Assembly: GCA_045629285.1 (NCBI GenBank)
Contig: JAZQQY010000015.1
Coordinates: 1-64,000 of the forward strand
Direction: 5' to 3'
From: UBA1723 sp045629285
Lineage (GTDB): Bacteria; Bacteroidota; Bacteroidia; Bacteroidales; Paludibacteraceae
DNA length: 64,000 bases
A program made the position numbers and the translations under genes. Positions 18,751 through 26,429 of this stretch are shown piece after piece; positions within the stretch are counted from its first letter, which is position 1, and every line of letters starts with the position of its first letter. The notes beneath the pieces are model-generated. The model had not been told where the DNA came from. It did no database searches and saw only the letters and a program-made list of their open reading frames with translations.

Positions 18751-18784
18751 AAAAAACAAGGCTGCATCTTCCGACACAGCCTTG
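18751..18784 (-). terminator. Terminator of tmRNA
   Basis: On the minus strand, just past the tmRNA 3' end, the stem CAAGGCTG / CAGCCTTG is followed by TTTTTT. Confidence 0.9.
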
Positions 18785-18790
18785 ATTTAG

Positions 18791-19183
18791 TGGAGATGGA
18801 GGGGGTCGAACCCTCGTCCAAACGAGGAATCAATATGCTTTCTACATGCTTATTCCAGCCTTCGGTTTTCGAGTGTTGGCAAGACCTGGACCACCAACCA
18901 ACACCTTAGTCTGTAAATTTCATGCCGTCATCCAGACTCTAACGACACTATTCCCGATTTTCTGCGCCTCGCTAATCCAATCGCCTCAGGACTTGGGCTT
19001 GGGGAGACGTCTTGTCTCAGCTATCTTAGCCGAGATAAAGCCAACTTACTGTACTTCGGTTAGGCTGCAAGAGCATAGTTATTCTCGCCAGTTAAATTTT
19101 TGGTCTCCAGATTATAGTGCTAGCCACCAGCGCACTGCATGCTTACATACCGCTTCTGCCCGCTGTCAAAACCGGTCATCCCC
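18791..19183 (-). ncRNA. ssrA: Transfer-messenger RNA (tmRNA)
   Basis: tmRNA rescues stalled ribosomes and tags the unfinished protein. The 5' end GGGGATG (19183-19177) pairs with the 3' end CATCTCC (7 bp with one G-U) to close the tRNA-like acceptor stem. The T arm GAGGGTTCGACCCCCTC is intact, and the discriminator A is at 18791. The CCA end is not encoded. The reading frame for the tag runs 19089 to 19060 and gives GENNYALAA followed by TAA, a Bacteroidales-type tag. The length is ~393 nt. The promoter is 19215-19246 and the terminator 18751-18784. Confidence 0.96.
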
Positions 19184-19214
19184 AACTGAGATGAGATCCC
19201 GTAAGATCACTTCG

Positions 19215-19246
19215 CAAAAATATATGTTTTATTTTTCTTGTGCAAA
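19215..19246 (-). promoter_or_regulatory. Promoter of tmRNA gene
   Basis: The minus strand reads TTTG-N20-TATTTTTG. The predicted start is ~25 bases before the mature tmRNA 5' end, leaving a short leader for RNase P to remove. Confidence 0.8.
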
Positions 19247-19272
19247 CGTTTTTCTTTTTCTCACATAAAAAA

Positions 19273-19331
19273 ACATAGAAACCATAAAAGGCGTTTATAC
19301 TTAAATTCCATGTTTTTAATGCTTTCTATGT
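19273..19331 (-). terminator. Likely terminator after Cys-cluster gene
   Basis: The 9-bp arms ACATAGAAA/TTTCTATGT are separated by ~41 bases, with a T run after the second arm on the minus strand. The large loop makes it less certain. Confidence 0.5.
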
Positions 19332-19335
19332 GACA

Positions 19336-19776
19336 TCAATCCTCCTTTGGCATATCTTCTGGCGACTCTGCTTCTGGCAACGGTGGCATCGGAGGCGCTG
19401 GTTTTCCCATCAATTGACGATCCAACTCTTCTTGCGTAGGTATAGTATCAACCTTCTCTACAGGTCTGCACACATCTCCTTCCAACATCACCGGAGTATC
19501 CCCTGTAGTCTTTCCTATTCCACACGCAGTCATTGCCATTGAGACTGTTGCTACCGCCGCCTTCTTCAACTTGGAAATACCATTTATCTTGGCATCCTTC
19601 TTCTCCTTAAGCTGACGAGTCAACTCCGCAAGTTCAGCCTCACATGCTGGGCAAGTACCGTCGCACTCACCTTCAAAACTGCACTCGTTGGGTTCGTAGC
19701 TAATGCCGTTTGCCTTAGCCACCTCTAATCTGATGCGTTTTAGTTCATCACATATTCTTCTTCCGTTTGTCTTCAT
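19336..19776 (-). CDS. Small Cys-cluster protein with internal hydrophobic segment
   Basis: I do not know a function for this 146-residue protein. Residues 1-55 are a charged helix followed by four cysteines in CSFEGECDGTCPACEAEL (C-x5-C-x3-C-x2-C), plausible as a zinc or Fe-S knuckle. Residues ~56-70 are a Lys-rich coil. Residues ~71-88 are a short hydrophobic stretch ending in MTACG, which looks like a lipobox but lies in the middle of the protein. The tail is Pro-rich and acidic (GKPAPPMPPLPEAESPED). Similar Cys-cluster proteins occur in other Bacteroidales, from memory. It lies 77 bases after a radical SAM gene on the same strand and may be its partner or substrate. Confidence 0.75.
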   Translation of the reverse strand: MKTNGRRICDELKRIRLEVAKANGISYEPNECSFEGECDGTCPACEAELAELTRQLKEKKDAKINGISKLKKAAVATVSMAMTACGIGKTTGDTPVMLEGDVCRPVEKVDTIPTQEELDRQLMGKPAPPMPPLPEAESPEDMPKED

Positions 19777-19853
19777 ATCTTGGTCCTTTTATTTCATTAA
19801 AAAATCCCTCGTCACCCGGTAGATTTCTCGCTGCGCTCTAATTCAACCATGGG

Positions 19854-20483
19854 CTAGTTAGGACAACCGTTCTTCGTTTGGAATGTTTTGTATGCAAAAA
19901 GATCAAAGTCGGAAAAGCCCATTTCTTTAAGCATTTCGACGCTGCGATCCTGATCCTCTTTCGTGTTATATTTCGGAATCAATGGGATGCGTATTTTAAC
20001 CTTATCAGCCACGTTTTGCAACAGCCCAAGGACTTCTATCACATTGGCATTGGTTTTGCCCGTATACGCCTCGTAAATGGCCGGATTCATATCTTTGATG
20101 TCGACAAACCAATAGTCAATCACAGGCAGTAGGGCCTCAATGTTCTTTTTGGGCACATTCAACGCTGTCTCTATCGTCAGTTTCCAATCGTCGCCACAAA
20201 GTTCTCTAAACTCTTTTATGAATTCATACCTTAGGCACGGCTCTCCTCCACCAAAGCATATTCCACCTCCCGTCGCCAAGAAATACAATTCATCGACTTT
20301 GACCTTTTCATAGAGTTCGGCCGTGGAATACATTCTTGCACTTTCTATATCTCGCAACGACTGCGGATTAAGGCAATACTTGCATTTCAACGTACAAGTA
20401 TGGAATGCGGCAAGCGTCGTCACTCCTTCTCCGTCGACAATCAATCTATGACGAGATACGCCTATGAATGGAGCCTCTTCCAT
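19854..20483 (-). CDS. Radical SAM protein (PflA/activating-enzyme-like, short)
   Basis: The 209-residue cytoplasmic enzyme carries the radical SAM cluster motif CTLKCKYC (CxxxCxxC) at ~30-37 and the SAM-binding GGGICFGGGEPCL at ~73-85. Further conserved parts are TIETALNVP, DYWFVDIKDMNP and KVKIRIPLIPKYN, which match the COG1180 activating-enzyme group. The protein is short, with no extra ferredoxin or SPASM domain, and ends in NGCPN. Its substrate is unknown: no glycyl-radical enzyme is nearby. It lies 25 bases after a FAD oxidoreductase gene and before the Cys-cluster gene, so those two are candidates for an electron source and a target. That link is inference. Confidence 0.88.
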   Translation of the reverse strand: MEEAPFIGVSRHRLIVDGEGVTTLAAFHTCTLKCKYCLNPQSLRDIESARMYSTAELYEKVKVDELYFLATGGGICFGGGEPCLRYEFIKEFRELCGDDWKLTIETALNVPKKNIEALLPVIDYWFVDIKDMNPAIYEAYTGKTNANVIEVLGLLQNVADKVKIRIPLIPKYNTKEDQDRSVEMLKEMGFSDFDLFAYKTFQTKNGCPN

Positions 20484-20508
20484 ATTACCAGCTTTGTTAT
20501 TTAAGCCA

Positions 20509-22083
20509 TCATTTAAGCCACTCGGAAATCTTCACAGCGATGTTGTCGCCGTCGACTGCCGAACTTGTGATTCCTCCTGCATATCCGGCACCCTCTCCAG
20601 CTGGGTAAAGGCCCTTGATCTGGATATGCTGCATCGTCTCTGGATCTCTTGGAATTCGCACTGGCGACGATGTACGGCTCTCAACTCCGATAATCACAGC
20701 ATCGTTTGTCAAGAATCCTTTGCGCTTCTTGTCGAACTCAACAAAACCTTCACGCAATCTCTTCGCGATGAAATCCGGCATCCAGAAATGCATTGGCGAC
20801 GACGTTACGCCAGGCAGATACGACACCTCAGGTAGTTCAAAACTTAGTCTGCCTTTGACGAAGTCATATAGTTTCTGGCAAGGTGCTTTGCTTCCTCCTC
20901 CTGAGTTGGCAAAAGACATCTGCTCATATCGTTTCTGGAACTCAAGTCCAGCAAGCACACCAAACTGTTCATAGTCTGGCATAATTTCTGGCAAATCCTC
21001 CACACGAATCTCAACCACTACAGCGGAATTTGCGTATGGCGAGTTGCGACCGGAAGACGACATTCCGTTGACAACAGTTTCGTTCTTGTATGTCGACGCA
21101 GGAACTACGAATCCACCTGGACACATACAGAATGTGTAGACACCTCTACCGTCGACTTGGGTAACAAATGAATACTCTGCAGCAGGAAGATAAGGTCCAC
21201 GCTCAGCACAATGATACTGAATCTTATCAATCAAAGCCTGCTTATGCTCGACTCTGACGCCCATCGCAAAACCTTTAGCTTCAAGCGCTACTCCCTGCTC
21301 ATGTAGCATCTGATAGATATCGCGAGCCGAATGACCAGTGGCAAGCACCACCGCTCTACTCTTGTATTCTGTGCCATCGGAAGTAACAACTCCCTTGACT
21401 GTATCGTTTTCAATAATCAAACAAGAGACCTTAGTCTCGAAATGAATCTCGCCACCACAATCAAGAATCGTTGCACGCATCTTCTTGATCACCTCTGGAA
21501 GACGGTCAGTACCGATATGCGGATGAGCCTCGTAAAGAATAGAATCCTGAGCTCCATGATAGTGGAACACCTGAAGAATACGCTCACTGTCGCCTTTCTT
21601 CTTGCTACGAGTGAAGAGCTTTCCATCGGAGAATGTACCTGCTCCACCCTCACCGAAACAGTAGTTTGATTCTTCATTCAATCCATTGTTACGACATAGC
21701 TGAGCCACATCCACCTTTCTGTCGGAAACGGCCTTTCCACGCTCCAACACAACTGGGCAATAACCAAGTTCAATAAGGCGAAGGGCAGCAAACAATCCAG
21801 CTGGACCAGCACCTACGATGACAATCTTCTCGCCATTCTTCACGTCGCCATACCTGAAAGGATATTCAATCGGTTTGGCAGCTGTCTTATCAGTGAAAGC
21901 CTGCACAGTAAGGTTAATCTTCACCTGTACCTTTGAACGAGCATCTATACTCTTACGGATAACGCGAACCTGACGTACTCTATCTGCACGCACACCTAAT
22001 TTCTTCGCTACTTCCGCACGTAGCAAATCCTCCTTCGCTGCCTGTTTCGGCAACACTACCAACTGAATATTATCGTAGAACAT
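20509..22083 (-). CDS. FAD-dependent oxidoreductase (COG2509-like)
   Basis: The 524-residue flavoprotein has an N-terminal ~90-residue basic domain, then the dinucleotide-binding motif KIVIVGAGPAGLFAALRL at ~86-103. It continues with a GEGGAGTFSDGKLFTRSK region, the second FAD motif VVLATGHSARDIY and a C-terminal LYPAGEGAGYAGGI with SSAVDG. This arrangement is that of the uncharacterised COG2509 dehydrogenases found in many anaerobes. The reaction is not known. It is the first gene of a probable unit with the radical SAM and Cys-cluster genes. A TACTTTTG -7 box is at 22107-22114. Confidence 0.88.
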   Translation of the reverse strand: MFYDNIQLVVLPKQAAKEDLLRAEVAKKLGVRADRVRQVRVIRKSIDARSKVQVKINLTVQAFTDKTAAKPIEYPFRYGDVKNGEKIVIVGAGPAGLFAALRLIELGYCPVVLERGKAVSDRKVDVAQLCRNNGLNEESNYCFGEGGAGTFSDGKLFTRSKKKGDSERILQVFHYHGAQDSILYEAHPHIGTDRLPEVIKKMRATILDCGGEIHFETKVSCLIIENDTVKGVVTSDGTEYKSRAVVLATGHSARDIYQMLHEQGVALEAKGFAMGVRVEHKQALIDKIQYHCAERGPYLPAAEYSFVTQVDGRGVYTFCMCPGGFVVPASTYKNETVVNGMSSSGRNSPYANSAVVVEIRVEDLPEIMPDYEQFGVLAGLEFQKRYEQMSFANSGGGSKAPCQKLYDFVKGRLSFELPEVSYLPGVTSSPMHFWMPDFIAKRLREGFVEFDKKRKGFLTNDAVIIGVESRTSSPVRIPRDPETMQHIQIKGLYPAGEGAGYAGGITSSAVDGDNIAVKISEWLK

Positions 22084-22239
22084 AATGAATTGAAATCTGT
22101 ATAATGCAAAAGTAAGAATAAATGCGAAATTCTAAATGCGAATTGCGAAATTGTTGGGCATCAAGGTCCAGCGGACCTATTTCGCCTTAGCGAGGATAAT
22201 CGATTCCATTTTACAATGCAATCGTAAAACGGTGTCGGC

Positions 22240-22274
22240 AAAAAAAGCGGAACCCTGCAAAGCAAGATTCCGCT
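22240..22274 (-). terminator. Terminator after primary sigma factor gene
   Basis: The minus strand reads AGCGGAA ... TTCCGCT with an inner TTGC/GCA pairing, followed by TTTTTT. Confidence 0.85.
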
Positions 22275-22326
22275 GATATCTAACTTGGAAGAAAACCAAG
22301 TAATTCCTATTGACCTAATTATTAGA

Positions 22327-23187
22327 TTAGCCCAAGTAACCTTTCAAAAGTTTGCTGCGTGAATTCTGACGCAAACGACGAATAGCCTTCTCTTTGATCT
22401 GACGAACACGCTCACGAGTCAAGCCGAACTGCTCACCGATCTCCTCCAATGTCATCTCCTGACAACCAATTCCGAAGAACATCTTGATAATCTCGCTCTC
22501 ACGCTCTGTCAAAGTATCCAAAGCACGATCGATCTCCTTTGACAACGACTCGTTGATCAACGAACGGTCTGCTACTGGAGAATCTGCGTTTGGAAGGACG
22601 TCTAGCAAGCTGTTATCCTCACCTTCTGCAAATGGAGCATCGATTGAAGTACTTCTACCTGAAACCTTCAAAGTATCAGCAACCTTATCCTCCGGCATGT
22701 CTAGCTCACGTGCCAACTCCTCTGCGGATGGTTTTCTCTCGTACTTCTGCTCAAATGCAGAGAATGCCTTGTTGATCTTGTTCAATGAACCAACCTGATT
22801 CAAAGGCAAACGTACGATACGAGACTGCTCTGCCAATGCCTGCAAAATGCTCTGACGGATCCACCATACTGCGTATGAGATAAACTTGAATCCACGTGTC
22901 TCATCGAACTTCTCAGCAGCCTTGATCAATCCCAAATTACCCTCGTTGATCAAATCCGGCAAACTCAAACCTTGATTCTGGTACTGTTTTGACACAGACA
23001 CGACAAATCTCAAATTCGCACGAACCAACTTGTCCAAAGCTCGCTCATCGCCCTGACGGATTCTCTGCGCTAGATCTACCTCTTCCTCCACTGAAACCAA
23101 TGGTTCACGGCCGATTTCCTGCAAATACTTGTCAAGTGATGCGCTCTCTCTGTTGGTAATTGACTTGGTAATTTTTAACTGCCTCAT
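22327..23187 (-). CDS. rpoD: Primary RNA polymerase sigma factor (RpoD/SigA, short Bacteroidota type)
   Basis: This is the housekeeping sigma factor that recognises TTTG/TAnnTTTG promoters. It has the short form without region 1.1 and the nonconserved region, 286 residues long as in other Bacteroidota. Region 1.2 is DKYLQEIGREPLVSVEEEVDLA (cited as DKYLQEIGR and VSVEEEVDLA), region 2 has LPDLINEGNLGLIKAAEKFD and FKFISYAVWWIRQSI, region 3 has RKPSAEELARELDMPEDKV, and region 4 has MTLEEIGEQFGLTRERVRQI and KAIRRLRQ. It is monocistronic, with its own consensus promoter at 23224-23254 and a terminator at 22240-22274. Confidence 0.97.
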   Translation of the reverse strand: MRQLKITKSITNRESASLDKYLQEIGREPLVSVEEEVDLAQRIRQGDERALDKLVRANLRFVVSVSKQYQNQGLSLPDLINEGNLGLIKAAEKFDETRGFKFISYAVWWIRQSILQALAEQSRIVRLPLNQVGSLNKINKAFSAFEQKYERKPSAEELARELDMPEDKVADTLKVSGRSTSIDAPFAEGEDNSLLDVLPNADSPVADRSLINESLSKEIDRALDTLTERESEIIKMFFGIGCQEMTLEEIGEQFGLTRERVRQIKEKAIRRLRQNSRSKLLKGYLG

Positions 23188-23223
23188 AAATATAGACTAT
23201 TAGACTATTTTACAAAATTCGCG

Positions 23224-23254
23224 CAAAAATAGTCAATAAATTTATCTATGCAAA
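23224..23254 (-). promoter_or_regulatory. Promoter of sigma factor gene
   Basis: The minus strand reads TTTG-N19-TATTTTTG, a full match to the pattern that this factor is expected to recognise (autoregulation). Confidence 0.8.
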
Positions 23255-23271
23255 ATTTTAAGCGAAAAAAG

Positions 23272-24165
23272 TCAAACTTTTTGCGACGGTGCGTCGTTCA
23301 ATCTTCCCTGTGAGATTTTTGAGTGAGGCGGCACATCGTGAGTTATCCAAACGTTACCGCCGATGATTGAATGATGACCTATTGTGATTCGCCCAAGTAC
23401 GGATGCATTAGAGTAGATTGTCACATGGTCCTCAATGATCGGGTGACGAGGCAGATTCATCGGATGTCCGTTCTCATCAAGAGTAAAGTTCTTTGCTCCC
23501 AATGTCACGCCCTGATATAGATTTACATGGTTTCCGATAATACATGTCTCACCGATTACGACACCAGTACCGTGGTCGATACTGAAATATTCTCCGATCT
23601 GTGCACCAGGATGAATGTCGATACCGGTTCTTGAATGTGCCATCTCCGAAATGATACGTGGGATGATAGGCACTCCCATCTTAAGAAGACAGTGAGCTAT
23701 ACGGTAGTTGCTCATTGCATTAAGCACAGGATAACATAGGATAACCTCTCCGTGACTTACTACAGCCGGGTCGTTATCGAACATTGCCTTCACGTCAGTA
23801 TAAAGCAAACGCTTTATTTCCGGAATCTGCTCAATGAAATCCATTGCAAGACCGGGGGCTCTCTTGCAAGCTTCTGCAGCTGAAACATTAGGATCAAACT
23901 CCAATCCAGAGCTGATCTGAGTCTTCAATTCGCTGTATAGATTATCGATTGCAACACCGATGCTAAACTTGCGCATGCCCTCCCCTACCGGCTCATGATC
24001 AAAATAGCCAGGGAAGACGACACTCTTTGTAAGCTTAACAATATTCTTAAGCGACGACAAAGAAGGCAGGGCCAACTCACGAGTAGAATCTACCATGCTA
24101 TCCACCGATGTGGAGTCCGACAATATGTCGACAATCTTGTGCAATCTTTCGTTGTCTCTATTCAT
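23272..24165 (-). CDS. cysE: Serine O-acetyltransferase (EpsC type)
   Basis: CysE transfers acetyl from acetyl-CoA to serine, the first step of cysteine synthesis. The C-terminal half is a left-handed beta-helix with hexapeptide repeats: GIDIHPGAQIGEYFSIDHGTG (as IDIHPGAQIG and FSIDHGTGVVIGETCIIG), VNLYQGVTLGAKNF, PIIEDHVTIYSNASVLGRI and HSIIGGNVWITHDVP. The catalytic His/Asp are in the IDIHPGA and IDHGTG parts. I start the gene at 24165 (MNRDNERLHK), giving 297 residues. The longer frame begins at 24219, but that ATG lies inside the -33 box of the promoter, upstream of the expected transcription start. It is divergent from a small lipoprotein gene. Confidence 0.94.
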   Translation of the reverse strand: MNRDNERLHKIVDILSDSTSVDSMVDSTRELALPSLSSLKNIVKLTKSVVFPGYFDHEPVGEGMRKFSIGVAIDNLYSELKTQISSGLEFDPNVSAAEACKRAPGLAMDFIEQIPEIKRLLYTDVKAMFDNDPAVVSHGEVILCYPVLNAMSNYRIAHCLLKMGVPIIPRIISEMAHSRTGIDIHPGAQIGEYFSIDHGTGVVIGETCIIGNHVNLYQGVTLGAKNFTLDENGHPMNLPRHPIIEDHVTIYSNASVLGRITIGHHSIIGGNVWITHDVPPHSKISQGRLNDAPSQKV

Positions 24166-24188
24166 AATGAAAGTCATTAAAATCATTA

Positions 24189-24220
24189 CAAAGTTAGAAA
24201 AATATGAACAAATCTGCAAA
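24189..24220 (-). promoter_or_regulatory. Promoter of cysE
   Basis: The minus strand reads TTTG (24220-24217)-N20-TAACTTTG (24196-24189). It settles the start codon at 24165. Confidence 0.8.
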
Positions 24221-24224
24221 AAAG

Positions 24225-24257
24225 TTGTTCGCTGGCATAATTTTTGTTGTATTTTTG
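24225..24257 (+). promoter_or_regulatory. Promoter of His/Tyr-rich lipoprotein gene
   Basis: The -7 box TATTTTTG is at 24250-24257, with a weak TTG at 24225-24227 (22-base spacer). Its -33 region lies only a few bases from that of cysE, so the two polymerases could interfere. Confidence 0.5.
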
Positions 24258-24298
24258 TAGATAATTAAATCAGAGAAGAAAAAACAGATATATATATA

Positions 24299-24715
24299 AT
24301 GAAAAAATTAGTTGGATTTTTGATTTTCGCATTATCGATGATAGCAAACAGCTGTTCTAGTGACCATGATCACTTCAGAGGCGACTACTATGACGATTAT
24401 GCAACTCACTATTACTACTACGACGGCTTTTACTATTCAGATCCTGAGCATCATTACCGCTACGATCACGATGAACACCATTACTATTACGGCAGACTAG
24501 AATGGAAAGGCGAACACAATGGTTGGGCAGTCGTATTGAGAGAAAATCCATATTATGGCCTTATCTGCTACGTCAAAAACAGCCAACGTTTTCTAGAAGA
24601 CCAACTTGGTTATCATAATGTATATGATCGCGAAGTTATGGTTAGATTCCATTTTCTTGGTTACGATGAGCACGGTCATTCTTTAATTGACATCACTCAC
24701 ATCTACTACAGATAA
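24299..24715 (+). CDS. Small His/Tyr/Asp-rich lipoprotein
   Basis: I know no family for this 138-residue protein. It has a lipoprotein signal (MIANSC lipobox). The next ~45 residues are extremely rich in His, Tyr and Asp (SSDHDHFRGDYYDDYATHYY, then DPEHHYRYDHDEHHYYYG), which suggests metal binding, but that is inference. A compact C-terminal part of ~75 residues (WKGEHNGWAVVLRENPYYG onward) looks folded. It is divergent from cysE and followed by a strong terminator, so it is monocistronic. Confidence 0.75.
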   Translation: MKKLVGFLIFALSMIANSCSSDHDHFRGDYYDDYATHYYYYDGFYYSDPEHHYRYDHDEHHYYYGRLEWKGEHNGWAVVLRENPYYGLICYVKNSQRFLEDQLGYHNVYDREVMVRFHFLGYDEHGHSLIDITHIYYR

Positions 24716-24736
24716 CTTCAAATCTCCAGATATACA

Positions 24737-24773
24737 AAAAGACGGGAATGTGATATGAACCCCGTCTTTTTTA
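24737..24773 (+). terminator. Terminator after His/Tyr-rich lipoprotein gene
   Basis: The stem AAAAGACGGG / CCCGTCTTTT is followed by TTTT. Confidence 0.9.
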
Positions 24774-24786
24774 GTTTTAAAAACAA

Positions 24787-24812
24787 AAGAAGAGACGCAA
24801 ACGCGTCTCTTC
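24787..24812 (-). terminator. Terminator of the his-purC operon
   Basis: A perfect 11-bp stem AGAAGAGACGC / GCGTCTCTTCT is followed on the minus strand by TTTTGTTTTT. It lies just past purC. Confidence 0.9.
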
Positions 24813-24834
24813 TATGCATTTTAATGTTAAAGCA

Positions 24835-25788
24835 TTATAGCTTAGCCAAATAGTCGCTAACGTTCTTCTCAATTCTTGCATTGATTGCTGAAGTGTCAGC
24901 TGTCTTGTCAAACTTCTCACCAGTGATGTTCTCGTAAAGCTCAATGTAACGGTTTGAAATAGACTCAACGATTGCGTCTGTCATCTCAGGGACCTGCTGA
25001 CCAGCCTTACCCTGGAAACCATTGTCCATCAACCACTCACGAACGAACTCCTTAGAAAGCTGCTTCTGAGCCTCACCGTTGTTGAATCTCTGCTCGTAAC
25101 CATCAGCATAGAAGTAACGTGATGAATCTGGAGTGTGGATCTCATCCATCAAGTAGATCTTACCGTCGTGTTTACCGAACTCATACTTTGTATCAACTAG
25201 AATCAAACCACGCTTAGCAGCGATCTCTGTACCTCTCTGGAACAATGCCAAAGTATACTTCTCAAGAACAGCGTAATCCTCAGCTGAAACAAGACCCTGA
25301 GCTATGATTTCCTCCTTAGAGATATCCTCGTCGTGCTTTCCGATCTCAGCCTTTGTTGTTGGAGTGATGATTGGAGTTGGGAACTTCTGGTTCTCCTTCA
25401 TTCCCTCTGGCAACTTAACGCCACAGATCTCTCTAACACCGCTCTTATATGCTCTCCATGCACTACCACACAAGTAACCGCGAACAATCATCTCTACTGG
25501 AAAACCTTCGCAACGTACACCTACAGTAACCATTGGATCTGGAGATGCCATCTTCCAGTTAGGACAGATATCCTGAGTTGCATCCAAGAACTTTGCTGCG
25601 ATTTGGTTCAACATCTGACCCTTGAAAGGAATACCCTTTGGCAAAATCACGTCAAATGCAGAGATACGGTCAGTTGCTACCATTACTAGCAAATCCTCGC
25701 CTACACTATATACGTCTCTAACCTTTCCGTGGTAAACGGCTTTCTGATTCTTAAAGTTAAAATCAGTCTTTGTTAATGCGTTATTCAT
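24835..25788 (-). CDS. purC: Phosphoribosylaminoimidazole-succinocarboxamide synthase
   Basis: PurC joins CAIR and aspartate with ATP to make SAICAR in purine synthesis. The 317-residue protein has the family motifs YHGKVRDVY near the start, ATDRISAFDVILPKGIPFKG (cited as DRISAFDV and PKGIPFKG), VRGYLCGSAW, FPTPIITPTTKAE, ILVDTKYEFG and LMDEIHTPDSSRY. It is the last gene of the hisGDC-DUF3127-nth-purC unit, 3 bases after nth. Histidine synthesis releases AICAR, a purine intermediate, so co-regulation of purC with his genes would make metabolic sense. Confidence 0.96.
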   Translation of the reverse strand: MNNALTKTDFNFKNQKAVYHGKVRDVYSVGEDLLVMVATDRISAFDVILPKGIPFKGQMLNQIAAKFLDATQDICPNWKMASPDPMVTVGVRCEGFPVEMIVRGYLCGSAWRAYKSGVREICGVKLPEGMKENQKFPTPIITPTTKAEIGKHDEDISKEEIIAQGLVSAEDYAVLEKYTLALFQRGTEIAAKRGLILVDTKYEFGKHDGKIYLMDEIHTPDSSRYFYADGYEQRFNNGEAQKQLSKEFVREWLMDNGFQGKAGQQVPEMTDAIVESISNRYIELYENITGEKFDKTADTSAINARIEKNVSDYLAKL

Positions 25789-25791
25789 ATC

Positions 25792-26427
25792 TTATTCTTT
25801 AATTTCTTTACAAAAATCTCGTATTCCGCACTCATCACACTTCGGAGCCAACGCTGTACAGACATATCTGCCGTGCAATAGCAGCCAATGATGAGCGTCA
25901 CTTAAAATATCTTCAGATATATACTGACGTAGAATCATTTCCGTCTGAAGCGGATTCTTCGCCTCCTCTGCTAGTCCTATCCTATGAGAAACTCTAAAAA
26001 CATGTGTGTCGACAGGCATCGCTGGTTTTCCGAATGCAACTGCAAGCATCACGTTGGCTGTCTTTCTGCCGACCCCGGGCAATGTTGTCAAAGCCTCCAT
26101 TGTCGACGGTATTTCTCCGTCACATCTTTCCACTACCATCTGAGCCATCTGCAACAGATGTAGAGCTTTTGCGTTTGGATAGGAAACGCTTTTAATATAC
26201 TCAAGAATCTCCTCTTCTGTCCCCTTAGCCAATGTGTAGACATCGGGGTAACGCTCAAACAACGCTGGTGTGACCTGATTCACTCGTTTATCCGTACACT
26301 GTGCAGACAACATCACTGCAACAAGCAACTCATACGGATTACGAAAATTCAGTTCACTCTTGGCATTTTTCATGTTTTCGGCAAACCATGCCAAGACGTT
26401 TGAGTAACGTTCCTTACGAGAGAGCAT
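25792..26427 (-). CDS. nth: Endonuclease III (DNA glycosylase/AP lyase)
   Basis: Nth removes oxidised pyrimidines in base excision repair. The 211-residue protein shows the helix-hairpin-helix LTTLPGVGRKTANVMLA with the catalytic Lys, VDTHVFRVSHRIG with the catalytic Asp, and the C-terminal 4Fe-4S ligands in CTALAPKCDECGIRDFC (C-x6-C-x2-C-x5-C... standard spacing). The N-terminal SAQCTDKRVNQVTP region is also typical. It sits 2 bases after the DUF3127 gene and 3 before purC, so it is part of the his-led operon. Confidence 0.96.
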   Translation of the reverse strand: MLSRKERYSNVLAWFAENMKNAKSELNFRNPYELLVAVMLSAQCTDKRVNQVTPALFERYPDVYTLAKGTEEEILEYIKSVSYPNAKALHLLQMAQMVVERCDGEIPSTMEALTTLPGVGRKTANVMLAVAFGKPAMPVDTHVFRVSHRIGLAEEAKNPLQTEMILRQYISEDILSDAHHWLLLHGRYVCTALAPKCDECGIRDFCKEIKE

Positions 26428-26429
26428 AC

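Noticed and set aside
18791..19268. Plus-strand 140-codon frame over the tmRNA region
   Set aside because: The region is tmRNA by its acceptor stem, T arm and tag frame; the frame is a by-product.
19336..20483. Radical SAM plus small protein considered as a RiPP cluster
   Set aside because: The small protein is long, with no clear leader/core division, and no transporter, protease or RiPP recognition element is nearby. Kept only as a possible enzyme-partner pair.
22083..22240. Spacer with TAAATGCGAATTGCGAAATT-like repeats upstream of the FAD oxidoreductase gene, considered as a repeat element or small RNA
   Set aside because: Only short AT-rich similarity, no stem with a terminator of its own and no ORF; best seen as ordinary spacer.
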